64,000 nt of DNA from Parasponia andersonii (Eukaryota > Streptophyta > Magnoliopsida > Rosales > Cannabaceae), in contig JXTB01000044.1 in assembly GCA_002914805.1 (NCBI GenBank), positions 492,809 through 556,808 of the forward strand, in the 5' to 3' direction. Under the pieces are notes generated by a model. The model was not told where the DNA came from. It did no database searches and was given only the letters and a program-made list of their open reading frames with translations. Positions 1 through 11,447 of the stretch are shown here, one piece after another. Position 1 is the stretch's first letter. The number at the start of each line of letters is the position of its first letter. A program made the translations under genes and the position numbers.

Positions 1-235
1 GATTCTTGGTCAAAACTTAGATTTTAAAATGGAAAACTAAAGTGCTATCTTCTATCTAACTTTTGGGATTTTGTTTTTCAATATAGATATTTAGAATTTC
101 CAATCTAGAAACTTGATATCTTACTAAAGACAAATTAAAATGACAAAAGTACTATAATATCCATGCTGGTAAAATATTAAAGAAGGAAGTTATATCAACC
201 ATAGCCATAATATGAAAAGTCTAAATAATAAATTG

Positions 236-446
236 TCATGTCTTTGTATTCTTCATCTTCTTGGAAAAATATCCTTTGAAATCAAGTTCAGACTCGTAAC
301 CCTCAATCTGCTTCTTCCTCCCATGCATATAAAGTTCCACTGATAACTTGTTTCGATAATTTTGAACTTGAAAATTCTTCTTCAACTCATCAAGCGTACC
401 ATGAATAAAGTACTCAGTAAAGGCAATGACAAAAATAGCACAGTCA
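236..446 (-). pseudogene. Ulp1 protease last exon (Cys region)
   Basis: The acceptor is TACGTAG at 453-447. Joining to the upstream exon gives DDCAIFV..TEYFIHG, the Ulp1 block with the nucleophilic Cys. Active members usually read DCG at this place; here it is DCA. The frame stays open to a TGA at 238-236 with a basic C-terminus. Together with the Asn at the Asp position this argues against an active peptidase. Confidence 0.55.
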
Positions 447-558
447 CTACGTACAAAGAAAACAAAAGAGAAACATAAGAAACAAAGTACCAGAAAAAAA
501 AAGGAAGGAAAAGTGGAAAAAAAAAAAAGAAAAGAAAAATATGTACTTAAGTTGTTAC

Positions 559-975
559 TCAGGAAGTCTTTCAACCATGTAAACCTCAAGAGGGTCAGTA
601 GGCTTCTTGTTTGAATAAAACTCAGAAGAAAGGTTAAGATCTTTCTGAGAAGAAAAGAAACCAACCAAATCCAAAAAGTAAGGGAGCAAAACCGAAAAGC
701 ATTTAATAGTCTTCAAAGCTTTAGCCTCGTTCAGTTTACTATGTAAAGAATTAAATATGCCAAGACACCTATTGTGAACATCAAAATGAGCAAGAATCCA
801 ATGCTCCATAGAATCAACATGCACCGGCATCAAAACATGGTCAACATCAATCCACAGGATATTGCAAATGCTGATCAAACTGAGTATCTGTAATAGTTAC
901 CCTCAACTTAATGTCTATGTTGCACTTTACTTTCTTACACAAGTAGTAGAAATAAACATTCATATGCTAGGAAAA
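559..975 (-). pseudogene. Ulp1 protease catalytic exon (His region)
   Basis: The minus frame reads a helix with NVYFYYLCKK, then (after an apparent one-base shift near 860) DVDHVLMPVHV and EHWILAHFD, which is the Ulp1 core carrying the catalytic His-Trp. The position that normally holds the catalytic Asp (a YDS motif in active relatives) reads FNS, so Asp appears to be Asn. The exon ends in CCTGA followed by a GT donor at 558-557 and joins the last exon in frame. An upstream exon at about 1555-1437 carries KMWFYDLSYENRFLNCS, which fits the region before the His domain. Confidence 0.6.
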
Positions 976-1079
976 GAAAAAGAAAAAAAGAGAAAGAACA
1001 TGTCAGTTAAAACCAAAAAAACATAAATTTTGGAAACTAACAAGAAAAACACAGTTTCTAGAATAATAAAATAATTACC

Positions 1080-1270
1080 AAACCACATTGGTTTCCTGAA
1101 AACTAATAGGAAACTATTGTAGTTTCCTTAGTTTCCAGTTGGTTTCAATGAAATCAGTCGGAAACCATAGTGGTTTCCATTTGTCTCCTGCTAGTTTCTT
1201 AGAAAAAAATCAGAAACCAATATAGTTTACTAAAAATTATATTGGTTTCCATTTGTCTCCTATTGGTAAC
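1080..1270. repeat. Cluster of GGTTTCC / GGAAACC motifs in an intron
   Basis: The intron holds repeated GGTTTCC and GGAAAC motifs. It includes a perfect palindrome with a 3-base centre at 1160-1178 (GGAAACCA, TAG, TGGTTTCC) and a repeated GGTTTCCATTTGTCTCCT at about 1172 and 1245. The same motifs recur in other introns of this gene, at about 2205-2330, 2520-2560, 2720-2760, 3680-3770 and 5545-5720. Confidence 0.6.
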
Positions 1271-2114
1271 AAAAATAGTACCTACTCAAAATTATTAATT
1301 TCTAGAAACAAACAAATTTGCTAAAAGAAAACCAAACACTAATAAAACAAAACATGTTGCACACTATCAGCATATAAATCAAAAAGCAAAGAAATAAAAT
1401 TTTTAGAAAAGAATGAAAAAAAATACTTACAGAGCAATTGAGAAATCTGTTTTCGTAACTGAGATCATAAAACCACATCTTCAAATTGACTTTATCTATT
1501 ATAAAATCAAATGGTTTCTCAAGTGTGTCAACCTTCTTTGAATAGAATATTGTCATAAATAAAGTAATAAAATAAAAACTATTTTTATAGAAATAATATA
1601 ATATAAAATATTTATTCATATATCTTTAAAACATAACATTTTACTTGTTTCTAAAATTAAGAACTTTGTCTACAAAATTAATAAACTCCTTCTGCCAAAC
1701 TGTATTAGGAGGTTTCATAAACTATATAGAAAATGCAGATAAACCCTTCACTTTTCTTAACATGATCTTGTCGTTTGGCTTTTTAATAGGCTCGAAAGAA
1801 GATTCAATCTGAACCAATGCACCTAAAGAACCAATCTGAGTAGAATCGGTTGAAGAACCAAACTTATTGATGAACGGCAACCTCAATTGAGCACCAAGAT
1901 TGATTTCTCATTTTGGTAAAATTAGAGCCTTCAAAGAAGATTCTGACTCTTTTGAATACTTCTCCACAGTATTTTTAATGCACGAATTAGTAGTATCATC
2001 ATCCAAATTGGTAAAAAATTCGTCATCCTAAAAATATATAATCATGAACTTATTATTAAATTAAAAAGTAGTAGAAAACCTGTTTAGTTTCTTATAGAAA
2101 AACATATTCATACC

Positions 2115-2965
2115 TTTTCAGCAATGGGATCACAAATATCAATATTTTCTTTGTTGCCATCCTTGGATGAATTGTCAGCGCCCTGAAAAAAAAAAAGAAC
2201 AACTTAGTTTCCAATTAAATGTTTCCAAGAAACCAAAGTAAAAACTAATCAAAAATTGTGCCTTCTGGAAAACATGATGGTTACTAGTCAAGAAACCAAC
2301 AACTAGAAACCATAACCATCAGCAAACTAGTTAATTATTTTTTAGGAACATATCACATACAAGTTCTAACTACAGTAACTTAGCAAATAATTAAATACTA
2401 ATTACAAAAAAAAGATATATTAATACCTTATCATCATTGCAATCCTTAGCAGAATTGTCAACACCAATGAAAAAAAAAATTAATAAAATAAAAGCAATGA
2501 GTCAAAAATTATAGAGCAACTTGGTTTCCGTTTAATGGTTTCTTGGAAACCATAGTCATTACTAGTTAATATATTTAGCTTTCTTAACCACAATATAAAA
2601 ATAGATACCTTATCAATAATGTTATCACTATCATCGATCTCATCTTCCTTGCCATCACTGGTAAATTTGTCAATAGCCTGAAAAAAGTTTTAAAAAAAAT
2701 TAAAAAAAAAAACACAACAGCAACTTAGTTTCCATTTAATGGTTTCTAGAAAATTATAATGGTTACTAGTCTACTACCTTGCTTGCTCCTTTATCAGGAT
2801 CATCCTTGTCATCTTTATCATTTTCCTCAGGATTGTCCTCATCTTTGTCGTCATTGTCATCCTGTTTATCTTCCTTCTCTTCCTCTTTACTTTCTTCAGT
2901 ATTCTTCCCCTCCTTATCACCATCTTTCATATAATCCTTATGGTCATTAACAGAATCAATACCCT
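2115..2965 (-). repeat. Repeated acidic micro-exons and repeated intron segments
   Basis: Four minus-strand exons of about 30 to 190 bases lie here, each between a plausible AG acceptor and a GT donor: about 2965-2776, 2680-2612, 2462-2428 and 2183-2115. Three begin with similar peptides (AIDKFTSDG, VDNSAKD, GADNSSKDG), and all are rich in Asp, Glu, Lys and Asn. The introns between them repeat the block AACTTAGTTTCC..TTTAATGGTTTC..GGTTACTAGT near 2199-2300, 2517-2577 and 2722-2775. This looks like tandem duplication of an exon-plus-intron unit of roughly 170 to 250 bases. Confidence 0.5.
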
Positions 2966-3625
2966 AAAAATAAAAAAGAAGAAACACAATATTTAAAAGA
3001 AAAAGAAAAGGAAAAATAAACTGTAAAGAATACATAATGATTTCCAAAACAAATCAGTATAACTCAACTTCTAGAAGATAATCATCAAGAATAAAATCAG
3101 GAATAATATAAACATCAAAAACATCAGCCTAGTTAAAAAGAGAAAAAAAAAAGCTCAAAAAGTTTAGCTAAAATATTAAAAAAAGAAAGAAAAAGCCAAA
3201 AAGAAACTAAAACATTTACAAAGTAATCCATTTTGACCTTGTTCTCATCATTGACTTTAGAATTCTTATCAGCTTCATCTACCAGAGGTGTTGCTTCCTT
3301 ATTTTCTTTCTCCACAGGTACATCAATATCCATTAAAAATTTTTTTACTTATGTTGTTATTACCCTAAAATTATATAAGAAACAAAATAAATCTACATAA
3401 ACTTTATTAGTAGGCACAAAGAAAAATAATAAAAGCTTACAAAAAATACTACATCATCGACAATTCTTTCATTATCAGAACCATGAACATGAGATTGAAA
3501 AGAAACAACAAAAAAAATTAACAAGAAAATTAAAAGTAAAAATGAAAACAAAAATAGTTAAAAAGATAGTACCATTCCCGTACCATTGTCTCCAACAACA
3601 CTTGGAGAATGGTCAACAACTTGAC

Positions 3626-3648
3626 AAATAATAATAATAATAATAATA
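3626..3648. repeat. (AAT)n microsatellite
   Basis: About seven AAT units, located in an intron of the DUF1985/Ulp1 gene. Confidence 0.8.
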
Positions 3649-4391
3649 CAATAGTAAGACATAAGAAAATAAAATGGTTTATAAGAAACCAAAATAGTTA
3701 TTGGTCAGTTTTCAGCTTTTCAGAAACCAAAAAAGTTTCTTAGAAACCAACGGTTCCAAATTGCTCCCAAAGTTTCCAAAAAATTACCAAGGATTAACTA
3801 ATATAATAAAATCAATAGAAACAAGATAACTACCTCATTAACTAGACGAGCAAGAGAAGAAACAACATCAATCCCTAACTTCTCTCGACATTTGGTCAAC
3901 AAAGTCAGAAGAGCATCAAATTTAGTACTAAAATCCTTCTTCATCGAATCAATACTCCCTTTAATCAAATCCTGCCTATGAAAAATCTCCTTCTTCATCA
4001 GATCCATTTCCTTAGTAAACTACGGGATACTTGCACTAGTCTTAGCTTGACTAGATTTTGATGTAAATTGAGCACTTTCCACTGAAAATTTTGGAGGCCC
4101 CCTAGAACATTTGGAGGAGCTAGAACTTTTGAAGGATTATCAACGAAATCATCACCTTTATGAGCTATAGCAATATTATCTTAGCTCTCCAAAACAGGTT
4201 GTTGTACTCTTTTAGGAAACTCATTAAGTCTATACTTAGTGATTTTCTCTACAAAAGGAACTACATTCTGAACTGAGATCTAAAATCAAACAAAAAAGAA
4301 AACTATGTTTAAAAAAACAACAACAAACATAAAAATATAAAACAAAAGAAGTTAAATAAACATTTACCTCATCAGTTTCAAAGACATTCTT

Positions 4392-5291
4392 CTCAAGTTC
4401 TTCAAAGTAAGGACTAATATCACAGAAATAATTCAAAATACGAGGAATCTTTGAAGCAACTTTGTAGCAAATAGTACCAACTAATTTATCAATACAATCA
4501 TAAGCCCATATTTGAAATGCTAAAGAAAACCTAATCAACTTATAGGAATCCTTTTCATTTATAGATTTCCCTTTATTTGATTTTTTTACCTTTGCTGGAT
4601 TCCACCTCTTTTTTCCCTTCCCTTTTGAATCTACGTGTTTATCCTTAACAATACTAGAATTTTTTTGGTCCTTTAATGACTTCACTCCATACTTCAGATA
4701 TTTTAATATATCCCTAAATAACTATTTATCCCATAGAAACTGCTCATATTGACGTTGATCATAACTTGGAAACCATTTTTTTTTTCAAATTATCGAATAG
4801 GAAATTCTCGATGAGATAAAAACACGCAACATTGACAACATCTTCATCAATTTCAAATTATCCATTCAAAAAGACATATTCCAAAGCTACCTTATCGAAC
4901 CTAGGATATTTTTTAAAATATTTTCAAACAACCTAACTCATTTGGTCTTAAAAGAAGTCTTGTCTGTATTACTAATATATAAAAGACTAGTAGCAATGGA
5001 AAATTCTTGAATGCCTAACCTTAATATTTTCTTACTTATCTTAAACCATATCTCATCTGGATTTAGTTGCTTAACCTCTCTGGAGAGAAAATGATAGATT
5101 AATTGATCTTGGCCTACTAGTTTGTGCTGATTAACAAAATGACCAAAACAGATATTCTCAAACATAGAAGAAATATGATCACCATTGGCATTCATAACTC
5201 TCCTAATATTATCTATTGCAGTAGTAGAATGAAATAACATAGGCTTGCCACCAATCCTATGTTTTGGTTTAATCATATATTCCTAATCCTA
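4392..5291 (-). pseudogene. DUF1985 domain exon(s)
   Basis: The acceptor is a T-run ending in TAG at about 5292. The frame then reads the DUF1985 hallmarks in order: CFGHFV, LIYHFLSREV, NPDEIWFKI and RLGIQEFSIATSL. Lower down, at about 4560-4430, the domain's closing part is visible (FSLAFQIWAYDCID, then PRILNYF). The open stretch runs from 5276 to 4938 and is then interrupted by several stops before the second open stretch (4685-4392). The function of DUF1985 is not known. It marks a plant family of Ulp1-containing proteins. Confidence 0.6.
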
Positions 5292-6322
5292 CAAAAAAAA
5301 AATTGGAACATGTATCCACAATTATAAGAAAAATATAATGTAATAATATAAAAATTAATAACTTAACAATGTAAAAGAAGTTAACAAAATTAAAGTCATT
5401 AGGCTAACTAGCAATTTCAAAGAACGGTAGCTGAATTATAATAGGGTAAGAACACTATTCAACAATATACATAGAATATAAATGAAAATAACAAAAGAAG
5501 AAGCTTGACTTAGCAACAGTGTATTATGCAAACAGGAAATTAAAGAGGTTTCCATGAAACCACAAAGGTTTCTTGTTATGTACTTAGATATAGAGCATTT
5601 TTCAAAAAGGAAACTATAATGGTTTTTAGAAAATCCTAGTGGTTTCAAGTGATTCATATAGCTACATGGCATTCTGAAGCATGGAAACCCAATTGGTTTC
5701 TAGAAAACCATTGTAGTTTCTATTGTGGTGGGAAAACTATTCATCACACATACATGGAATCCCAATAACAACAACAGAAATATGATCAACTATATGACAA
5801 TGAGACATTCATAAATTTCAAACATTAATGAGTAAACTCAACTCATGTCTACTTCTAAATAAAATTTAAACAACATATTACCTATATTTATTCATTCATT
5901 GAACTAAAATGACCAAAATTAATTGAACAAAACAATAAAACACCACAAAATCTAAAGAATCTCTAAAACAATACAGAAGCAACTATCATTCTATATACAA
6001 ATCAGCCATGAATACGAATATATACCTTCTGTATTACTTGAACCTTAGGAACTTCAAAACATTCTACCGAAATCTTCTTATTAGTTCGAGCTTTAACTCA
6101 ATGATTCTTTTGAGAAGGTCCAGTATCCACTGAATATGATTTCTTCCTCTTACTTGTAATTAGAGGCAACTCAGAAACAGGGTCATCCAAAAAGGGTTCC
6201 TTCATCTTCTCAACATTTTGGGGCAAAATTGACTAAGAAACTTCTTCTTTTCCACCAACAGATTGCAAAATCTCTTTTGAATTAGAAACTGGAGATGCCG
6301 ATTGTACTCGAGTTTGAACCAT

Positions 6323-6700
6323 GACTAAAACTAAGAAGAATTGCAAAATAGATACACTTAAGAAAAGAGGAAGATGAGAAAAAATGAAAAATAGCTAAAG
6401 ATTTTGCAGTTTCAAATTGAAAACCTGAAAACCAACAACTATACCCTCAACAAGCTAAAAAATTGGCGATGGAAACTGAGAAGAGAAAGATGGAAAAAAT
6501 AGGAAAAGAAAATAAGTGCAAATGAGAAAAATGGTTCAAATACTCATGAAAAAATATCGTACAAAATTAAGTAAATTAGGTAGAGTCGTATTATTACGAT
6601 TTTTTTTTTAAATCTGTAGCCCACTTTATTTTGCCCTTATTCCTTAACCAATTAAATAAAAAAACAACCTTTTGTAATATAAGCATGACCGAGTCTCATA
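6323..6700. other. Short intergenic stretch upstream of the DUF1985/Ulp1 gene
   Basis: AT-rich sequence holding the presumed 5' leader and promoter of the minus-strand gene. No clear TATA box or ORF was recognised. Confidence 0.4.
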
Positions 6701-7224
6701 GGCCATGTTTGGTGGGTCAGACTAAGGCTTGGAACTAGACTTCTTTGTTTAGTGTTATGTTTGGGCTCAACGGGGATCGGACAAAGGAGTTTGGCCCCTT
6801 TTTTAGTCCCCTTTCCATGAAGTTGGGTTAATTTAGTCCCAAGCTCAACAACGTACATTTTTTTTTTTTGTTTTTTTCTTTAATAATTTTTAAATTAATA
6901 AAAATATATAAATATTAATTAAATTCCCACTTTTATTTTTATAACTAAAAATATTTTTTTTCTCAAAAAAACTAAAAACTATATTTTTTTATATACCTAT
7001 TTTTCTTAAATAAATGAAAATCATATTATTTTATATAATCATCATTTAATTTATCTTTTGTATTTTTTGAAATATATATTTATTTGTTTATTTACAAATA
7101 AATATAATTAGAACTATTAGTACTTTATTACACTAAACAAGTATAGTTCTAAATAACACTATCCAATCTAATCTCATTTATTAGTTCAATCAAGTCCAAT
7201 CTAATCATGTGTGCCAAATTAGCC
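6701..7224. mobile_element. Candidate MITE (PIF/Harbinger-like ends)
   Basis: The left end starts GGCCATGTTTGGTGGG, close to the GGCCTTGTTTGG end of the Harbinger element at 7473. The right end, read in reverse complement, starts GGCTAATTTGGC. Both ends carry the subterminal motif CACTAAACAA in opposite orientation (left at about 6749, right at about 7131). The inside is very AT-rich and non-coding. The ends match only partly and no convincing 3-base target duplication was seen, so this is tentative. Confidence 0.3.
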
Positions 7225-7472
7225 GATATTATATAATTTTTATTTTGTTTTATTTTCAATGCAAAAGAAGCATTTCTTTCTCTCTTTTAAATATTAATGT
7301 ATTTTTTAAGAATAATGTTATAGGACACTAGTAGTGCCCAATACAATAATAATGTGTCAATTTATCTAATTATAATTATAATTTAAATAAGAAATAAATA
7401 AGAATTAATTTATTAATTAAACTGAGATGCGGCCACCGATGCTTTATAACATTTCTCATTTTTTAACCCTTA

Positions 7473-7537
7473 GGCCTTGTTTGGCATACCAGATTGGGAC
7501 TAGGATTGGGATAAATAATCTCAGTCCCATGTTTGGT
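7473..7537 (+). repeat. Putative left terminal inverted repeat of the Harbinger element
   Basis: Starts GGCCTTGTTTGGCATACC after TTA. A CCCATGTTTGGTGCC motif follows at about 7526. The partner repeat on the right side was not found. Confidence 0.4.
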
Positions 7538-8530
7538 GCCAAATTTTGACCGGACAAATAATTATTTGACCAAGAATAATCCTATGTGTTGTAGGATAAA
7601 TAATCCCTAGCAAATTGGCAGGACTACAATTCCTAGGACAACTCAGGAATTTTTATCCCAAAACAAAAGCATTCACACTTGATAGTTAGATCTCCAGCCC
7701 TTATCTTCACGCTCACCCTCACATTCACCCCTTCCTATAGTATCTAGCTTGAACCTTCCGCTGCTGTCTACCGCCATCGATCTAACGCCACTAGTAGTCG
7801 TCGAGCTCACGCCTCCTTCCTCTCGCCATTATTGCTTCCTTGCTTGCATTATCATACTCGGCACTTCTCAGTCTAAATTCGAACCAGTAGATGAGTTCTT
7901 GTCCAAATTCTTTTTAGGGCTTTCTCTACAAATTAGAAGTATTAATTATTTTAAAACATGGATGAGAAATTTAGTTATCTTGTGTATTCAATTTTTCTGT
8001 AACCCAAAATATTTTAATTTTTTCAATTTCTAGTAATTTTCTCTCTCAATTTATAGTAATTGTTTCCCTTGTTTGTTTGTTTTTTTGCTATTGATTAGTT
8101 TGCTTTTAATTTATATCCATTCTTTATGTGTTTTTTTTCTAGGGAGAGGGGGAATCTAATTTGCATTAAGCCAAACGAAATAAGGAAAACATGTATAATA
8201 TTGAATATGAAATAATATAAATAAAAACTAATTAGTATCAAAAAGTTTGAAATGTACAATGAATTTAATCAACATAAATAGCAAAATTAGGGATAGTTTC
8301 TAAATCATATCTTTGCTATTTATCAAGGTTAAAAAGAGAAAAAAAAAAAAGGACCTTAGACTTTCAAAAAAAAATGGACCTTAACTTTCGGCTTAAAAGA
8401 GGATAAAGAATAACAAAGTAATAAATAGAAAATAAGGGCAAGAGTGCATGAGACAACTTAAATATAGTACTAAATAAGATCACTAATATAATATTCACTA
8501 AAATATACATTAACTGAGATAAATAACGAC

Positions 8531-8551
8531 TATATATATATATATATATAT
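8531..8551. repeat. (TA)n microsatellite
   Basis: About ten TA units upstream of the transposase ORF. Confidence 0.8.
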
Positions 8552-8815
8552 TTTCTTTTCAATGGATAAATTGTCTTGCTGCGGGGATAGCTATTATGGT
8601 TATATTTGTCCTTTTGGTTTATACGTATAACAATAATAATAATAAGGCTGATTTCATTTAGTCTTTTCATAAATTAGCCTTATGTTGATGTTTGGTAATT
8701 TCATGGCATTGAACATTCTTTCTTCATTTACTAATTTGGATGATGATTTTTCTTTACTTATGATACTAATTATTTTGGAAACTTATATCATTTTATGTTT
8801 ATTTGTGTTATAGTT

Positions 8816-10231
8816 ATGGACAAGATGGGCATTGTGGTACATGTATTTGCAAGAAATATGTATTTTAGAAGAATAATGAGGGGCATTTTGGTGTTAATCA
8901 ATGCTTATGTTAAGGCTAAAAAATACTATGAACAATGTATGCTTAAAAACCGTATATTTGTGAGTAATGAGACTCGCTTAAGTGTCTTAGATAGTTTTAT
9001 ATGGAATAGTGATAGAGAATACGTGATCCAACTTCGAATGGACATGAGGACTTTTGGTTTATTGTGTGAGTTACTTCGAGTTAATAGAAAATTGAAAGAA
9101 AATGGATTACTGACCGTAGAGGAGTAAGTATGTATTTTTTTACATATACTTGCTCATCGTGTCAAAAATCGAACAATTCATAATAGATTTAAGCAGTCGG
9201 GTGAGACTATTAGTAGATACTTTAATAACATGTTGAATAGAGTTCTCCGACTACAAGGTAGCTTCTTAGTTGTACCAGACCATGTTCCTGAAAATTACAA
9301 TGATGATAAATAAAAATAGTTTAAGGTATGTTTATAATTTTTTAATTAGAAATATTTAAATTTGGAATCTTTAAAACTTATACTTAAGAATCTTATAAAT
9401 CTTTAAAGCTAATACATAATTCAATATTGATTTGGTTTCTTTTTGCATAGAATTGTTTAGGAGCTTTAGATAGGACATATGTTGAGGTGCATATCAGTGA
9501 AAATGATAAGCCAAGATATGGTAATAGGAAGAGTAAAGTTACCACTAATGTATTAGGAGTTTGTAACCGAAATATGAATTTCATATTTGTATTACTTGTT
9601 TAGGAAGATTTAGCATCAGATTCTAGAGTTTTTCGCGATGCAATAACTAAATCAAATGGTTTAAAAGTTCCCACAGGTGGAATCTTTTTTTTTGTCTTTT
9701 TAGAGTCAATACTTTAATAATATTAATAAGAAACGAAAATAATTTACATATACTATTTTTGTTAGGTTATTATTTTCTTATGGATGCTGGTTATACAAAT
9801 TGTGAACGATTCCTCACATCATATAGAGGAACAAAATATCATTTATCAGAATAGCAAGATAGATATCTACCTTCAAATGAAATGGAGTTTTTTAACATGA
9901 AACATGCTTCGGCTAGGAATGTTATAGAACGTTGTTTTGGGTTACTTAAGATTCGATAGCTATATTAAGGAGTCATTCATTTTATCCTATTAAAACTCAA
10001 TGTAGAATAATAACATCTTGTTGTCTTCTTCATAATTTTATTAGAAGAGAAATGTTATGTGATCCAATAGAAGAAGAACTAGATAAACAAGAGAGCACTC
10101 CAAATGAGACTTTAGAGGATCAAAATGTTATTAGCATAATTGAATCATCAGATGCATGGACCACTTCGAGAGATACTTTGGCAATAAAAATGTTTGATAA
10201 ATAGAGAAGAAATAGAGGCCGTAGGTATTAG
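8816..10231 (+). pseudogene. PIF/Harbinger transposase (DDE_Tnp_4, HARBI1-like), broken
   Basis: The ATG at 8816 follows an apparent acceptor (TTATAG). The first part is a helical N-terminal region ending in LQGSFLVVPDH. After an intron at about 9326-9450 the frame reads CLGALDRTYVEV (first Asp of the DDE triad), TTNVLGVCNRNMNFIFV and NGLKVPTG. After a second intron it reads YYFLMDAGYTNCERFL (second Asp), FFNMKHASARNVIERCFGLLKIR (Glu) and, in a shifted frame, CCLLHNFIRREM. Active relatives usually read ALDGT where this has ALDRT. In-frame stops occur near 9124, 9313, 9601, 9854 and 9957, with a frameshift near 9960. The enzyme would cut and join transposon ends in the nucleus. This copy cannot make a full protein. 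Confidence 0.7.
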
Positions 10232-10459
10232 AACTTTGATTTATTCATTTCTCTTTTGCATTAGAGACTATTATTTGAATTTTATAATACAATTTTGTGT
10301 TATGTTTTTTTTCTCAATTGAACTTGATTTTTTTTATTTCTTTTAATTATTATTATAGTTAATGAATACTTATCTTGGTTTATGATATTATAAGACTATA
10401 ATGCATGTTATTAACCAAATTTCTATACTATTACTTTCAAATTCATATATTACATAAGA

Positions 10460-11447
10460 ATGGAAAATGGAGAAAATACGAGAGCTCGATGTAGTTGGAC
10501 AATAGTGGAAGAGGAAGTATTATTGAGTATTTTAGAATCATATATACTAAATGGTTATCGTTGTGACAATGGTAGCTTTAAATCTGGTACATATACTTTA
10601 TCTGAAAAAGAACTGAATATCAAATGCCCAAATTCTGGATTGAAAGCTACCCCTCATATTGAGTCAAAGATGAAAATATGGAAAAAAAAACAATATGGAT
10701 TATTGTATGACATGTTAAACAATAGTGGATTTGGATTAAATGATACATTAAAATGTATTGAAGTTGACAGTAATGAAGTATGAAATACATATGTGCAGGT
10801 TTGACTAGTTTATTTAATGTCTCTTTATATAAATTAAAATACATGATAAAACATACACATATACACACTTTAATTTTTAATTCTATATTTCTTTTTCTTT
10901 TTTATTGTAGAGCCACAACAAGGCTGATGGATTGAGAGGCAGATAATTTCCAATGTATGAAAGACTGGTTAATATCTTTGGAGCTGACCGTGTAACTAGA
11001 AAAGCAATTAAAACTCTAGCTGGCATGGCTGACGCTGTTGATCTTGAAGAGGATGATGCTAACAACATAGTGCAAGAAGAATCATCCTATTCTCCAATGT
11101 CTTTGAACCAAGCTAGTGCTAATAGTCAATCTGGAGCTTCAAAAGAGAAGCGAGCAAGACCAACTTCAAATATTGCTATAGAACTAGAAAAACTAGCAAA
11201 GTCTTTTGACAAAATGATGGAGAACTCATATGAGGAAATGCACTTACTATTTGACATACTTAAAAAGAAAGACAATAACAAAATATATGACTTTGCATGA
11301 GAAAAGATTACCAAGTTGAACTTTCCTCTTGTTGATCAAATTAAAGCCTTAAAGATATTTGTTGAACTATTATGGAATGTAAGTGCTTTGAAGAACACGG
11401 ATGAGGTCATGAGGATGGAGTTTGTCATGATCCTTACTAGACAGTGA
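10460..11447 (+). pseudogene. Myb/SANT-like DNA-binding ORF of a PIF/Harbinger element, broken
   Basis: Exon 1 (10460-10798) has the Myb_DNA-bind_3 layout: RCSWTIVEEEVLLSIL, then a helix with KMKIWKKKQYGLLYDML. The exon 2 acceptor is at 10910 and the join is in phase 0 (QSHNKADGLRG, then FPMYERLVNIFGADRVTRKA). A nuclear-type basic patch KEKRARP and a C-terminal helical part follow. Stops: TGA at about 10781 where Trp is expected, TAA near 10946, and TGA at 11298-11300. The frame stays readable beyond that to 11447 (VDQIKALKIFVE..MRMEFVMIL). In active PIF systems this protein helps the transposase bind DNA and enter the nucleus. The same fold is also found in plant genes called L10-interacting MYB proteins. 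Confidence 0.65.

Larger units (their letters stand above)
236..6322 (-). pseudogene. DUF1985 + Ulp1-like cysteine protease gene, many exons, probably a pseudogene
   Basis: On the minus strand an ATG at 6322-6320 opens a short N-terminal exon (donor near 6026), followed by a DUF1985 exon at about 5291, further exons through 3133-4007, acidic micro-exons at 2115-2965 and Ulp1 protease exons at 975-236. This order (DUF1985, acidic or basic linker, C-terminal Ulp1 fold) is typical of a plant family often carried by MULE transposons. Ulp1 enzymes are SUMO-type isopeptidases in the nucleus. Signs of decay: a TAG about 27 codons after the ATG, more stops between 4930 and 4690, a shift near 860, and a poorly conserved catalytic core. 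No terminal inverted repeats were recognised, so capture by a MULE is only inference. Exon limits are by eye from GT/AG sites. Family assignment is firm; whether it is expressed is unknown. Confidence 0.6.
7473..11447 (+). mobile_element. Degenerate PIF/Harbinger DNA transposon
   Basis: A DDE_Tnp_4 (HARBI1-like) transposase and a Myb/SANT-like ORF lie in tandem on the plus strand, the usual pair for plant PIF/Harbinger elements. The left end is placed at GGCCTTGTTTGGCATACC (7473), directly after TTA, the 3-base target these elements prefer. No matching inverted terminus was found before the AAA gene at 12217, so the right end given is only the last coding base. Both ORFs carry stops, so the element is not autonomous. 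Confidence 0.6.

Noticed and set aside
1080-1270. CRISPR-like array of GGTTTCC repeats
   Set aside because: Repeat spacing is irregular, repeats are only 7-8 bases and the DNA is from a plant nucleus.
2759-2950. Plus-strand open frame rich in Pro, Tyr, Leu and His
   Set aside because: It is the shadow of the acidic minus-strand exon at 2776-2965.
6701-7472. Treating 6701-11447 as one Harbinger element
   Set aside because: The two GGCC(A/T)TGTTTGG ends have the same orientation and 7473 has the better TTA context, so two elements fit better.
7749-8033. Open frame of 94 codons before the Harbinger transposase
   Set aside because: No family resemblance and it runs into AT-rich sequence; more likely leader sequence of the transposon.
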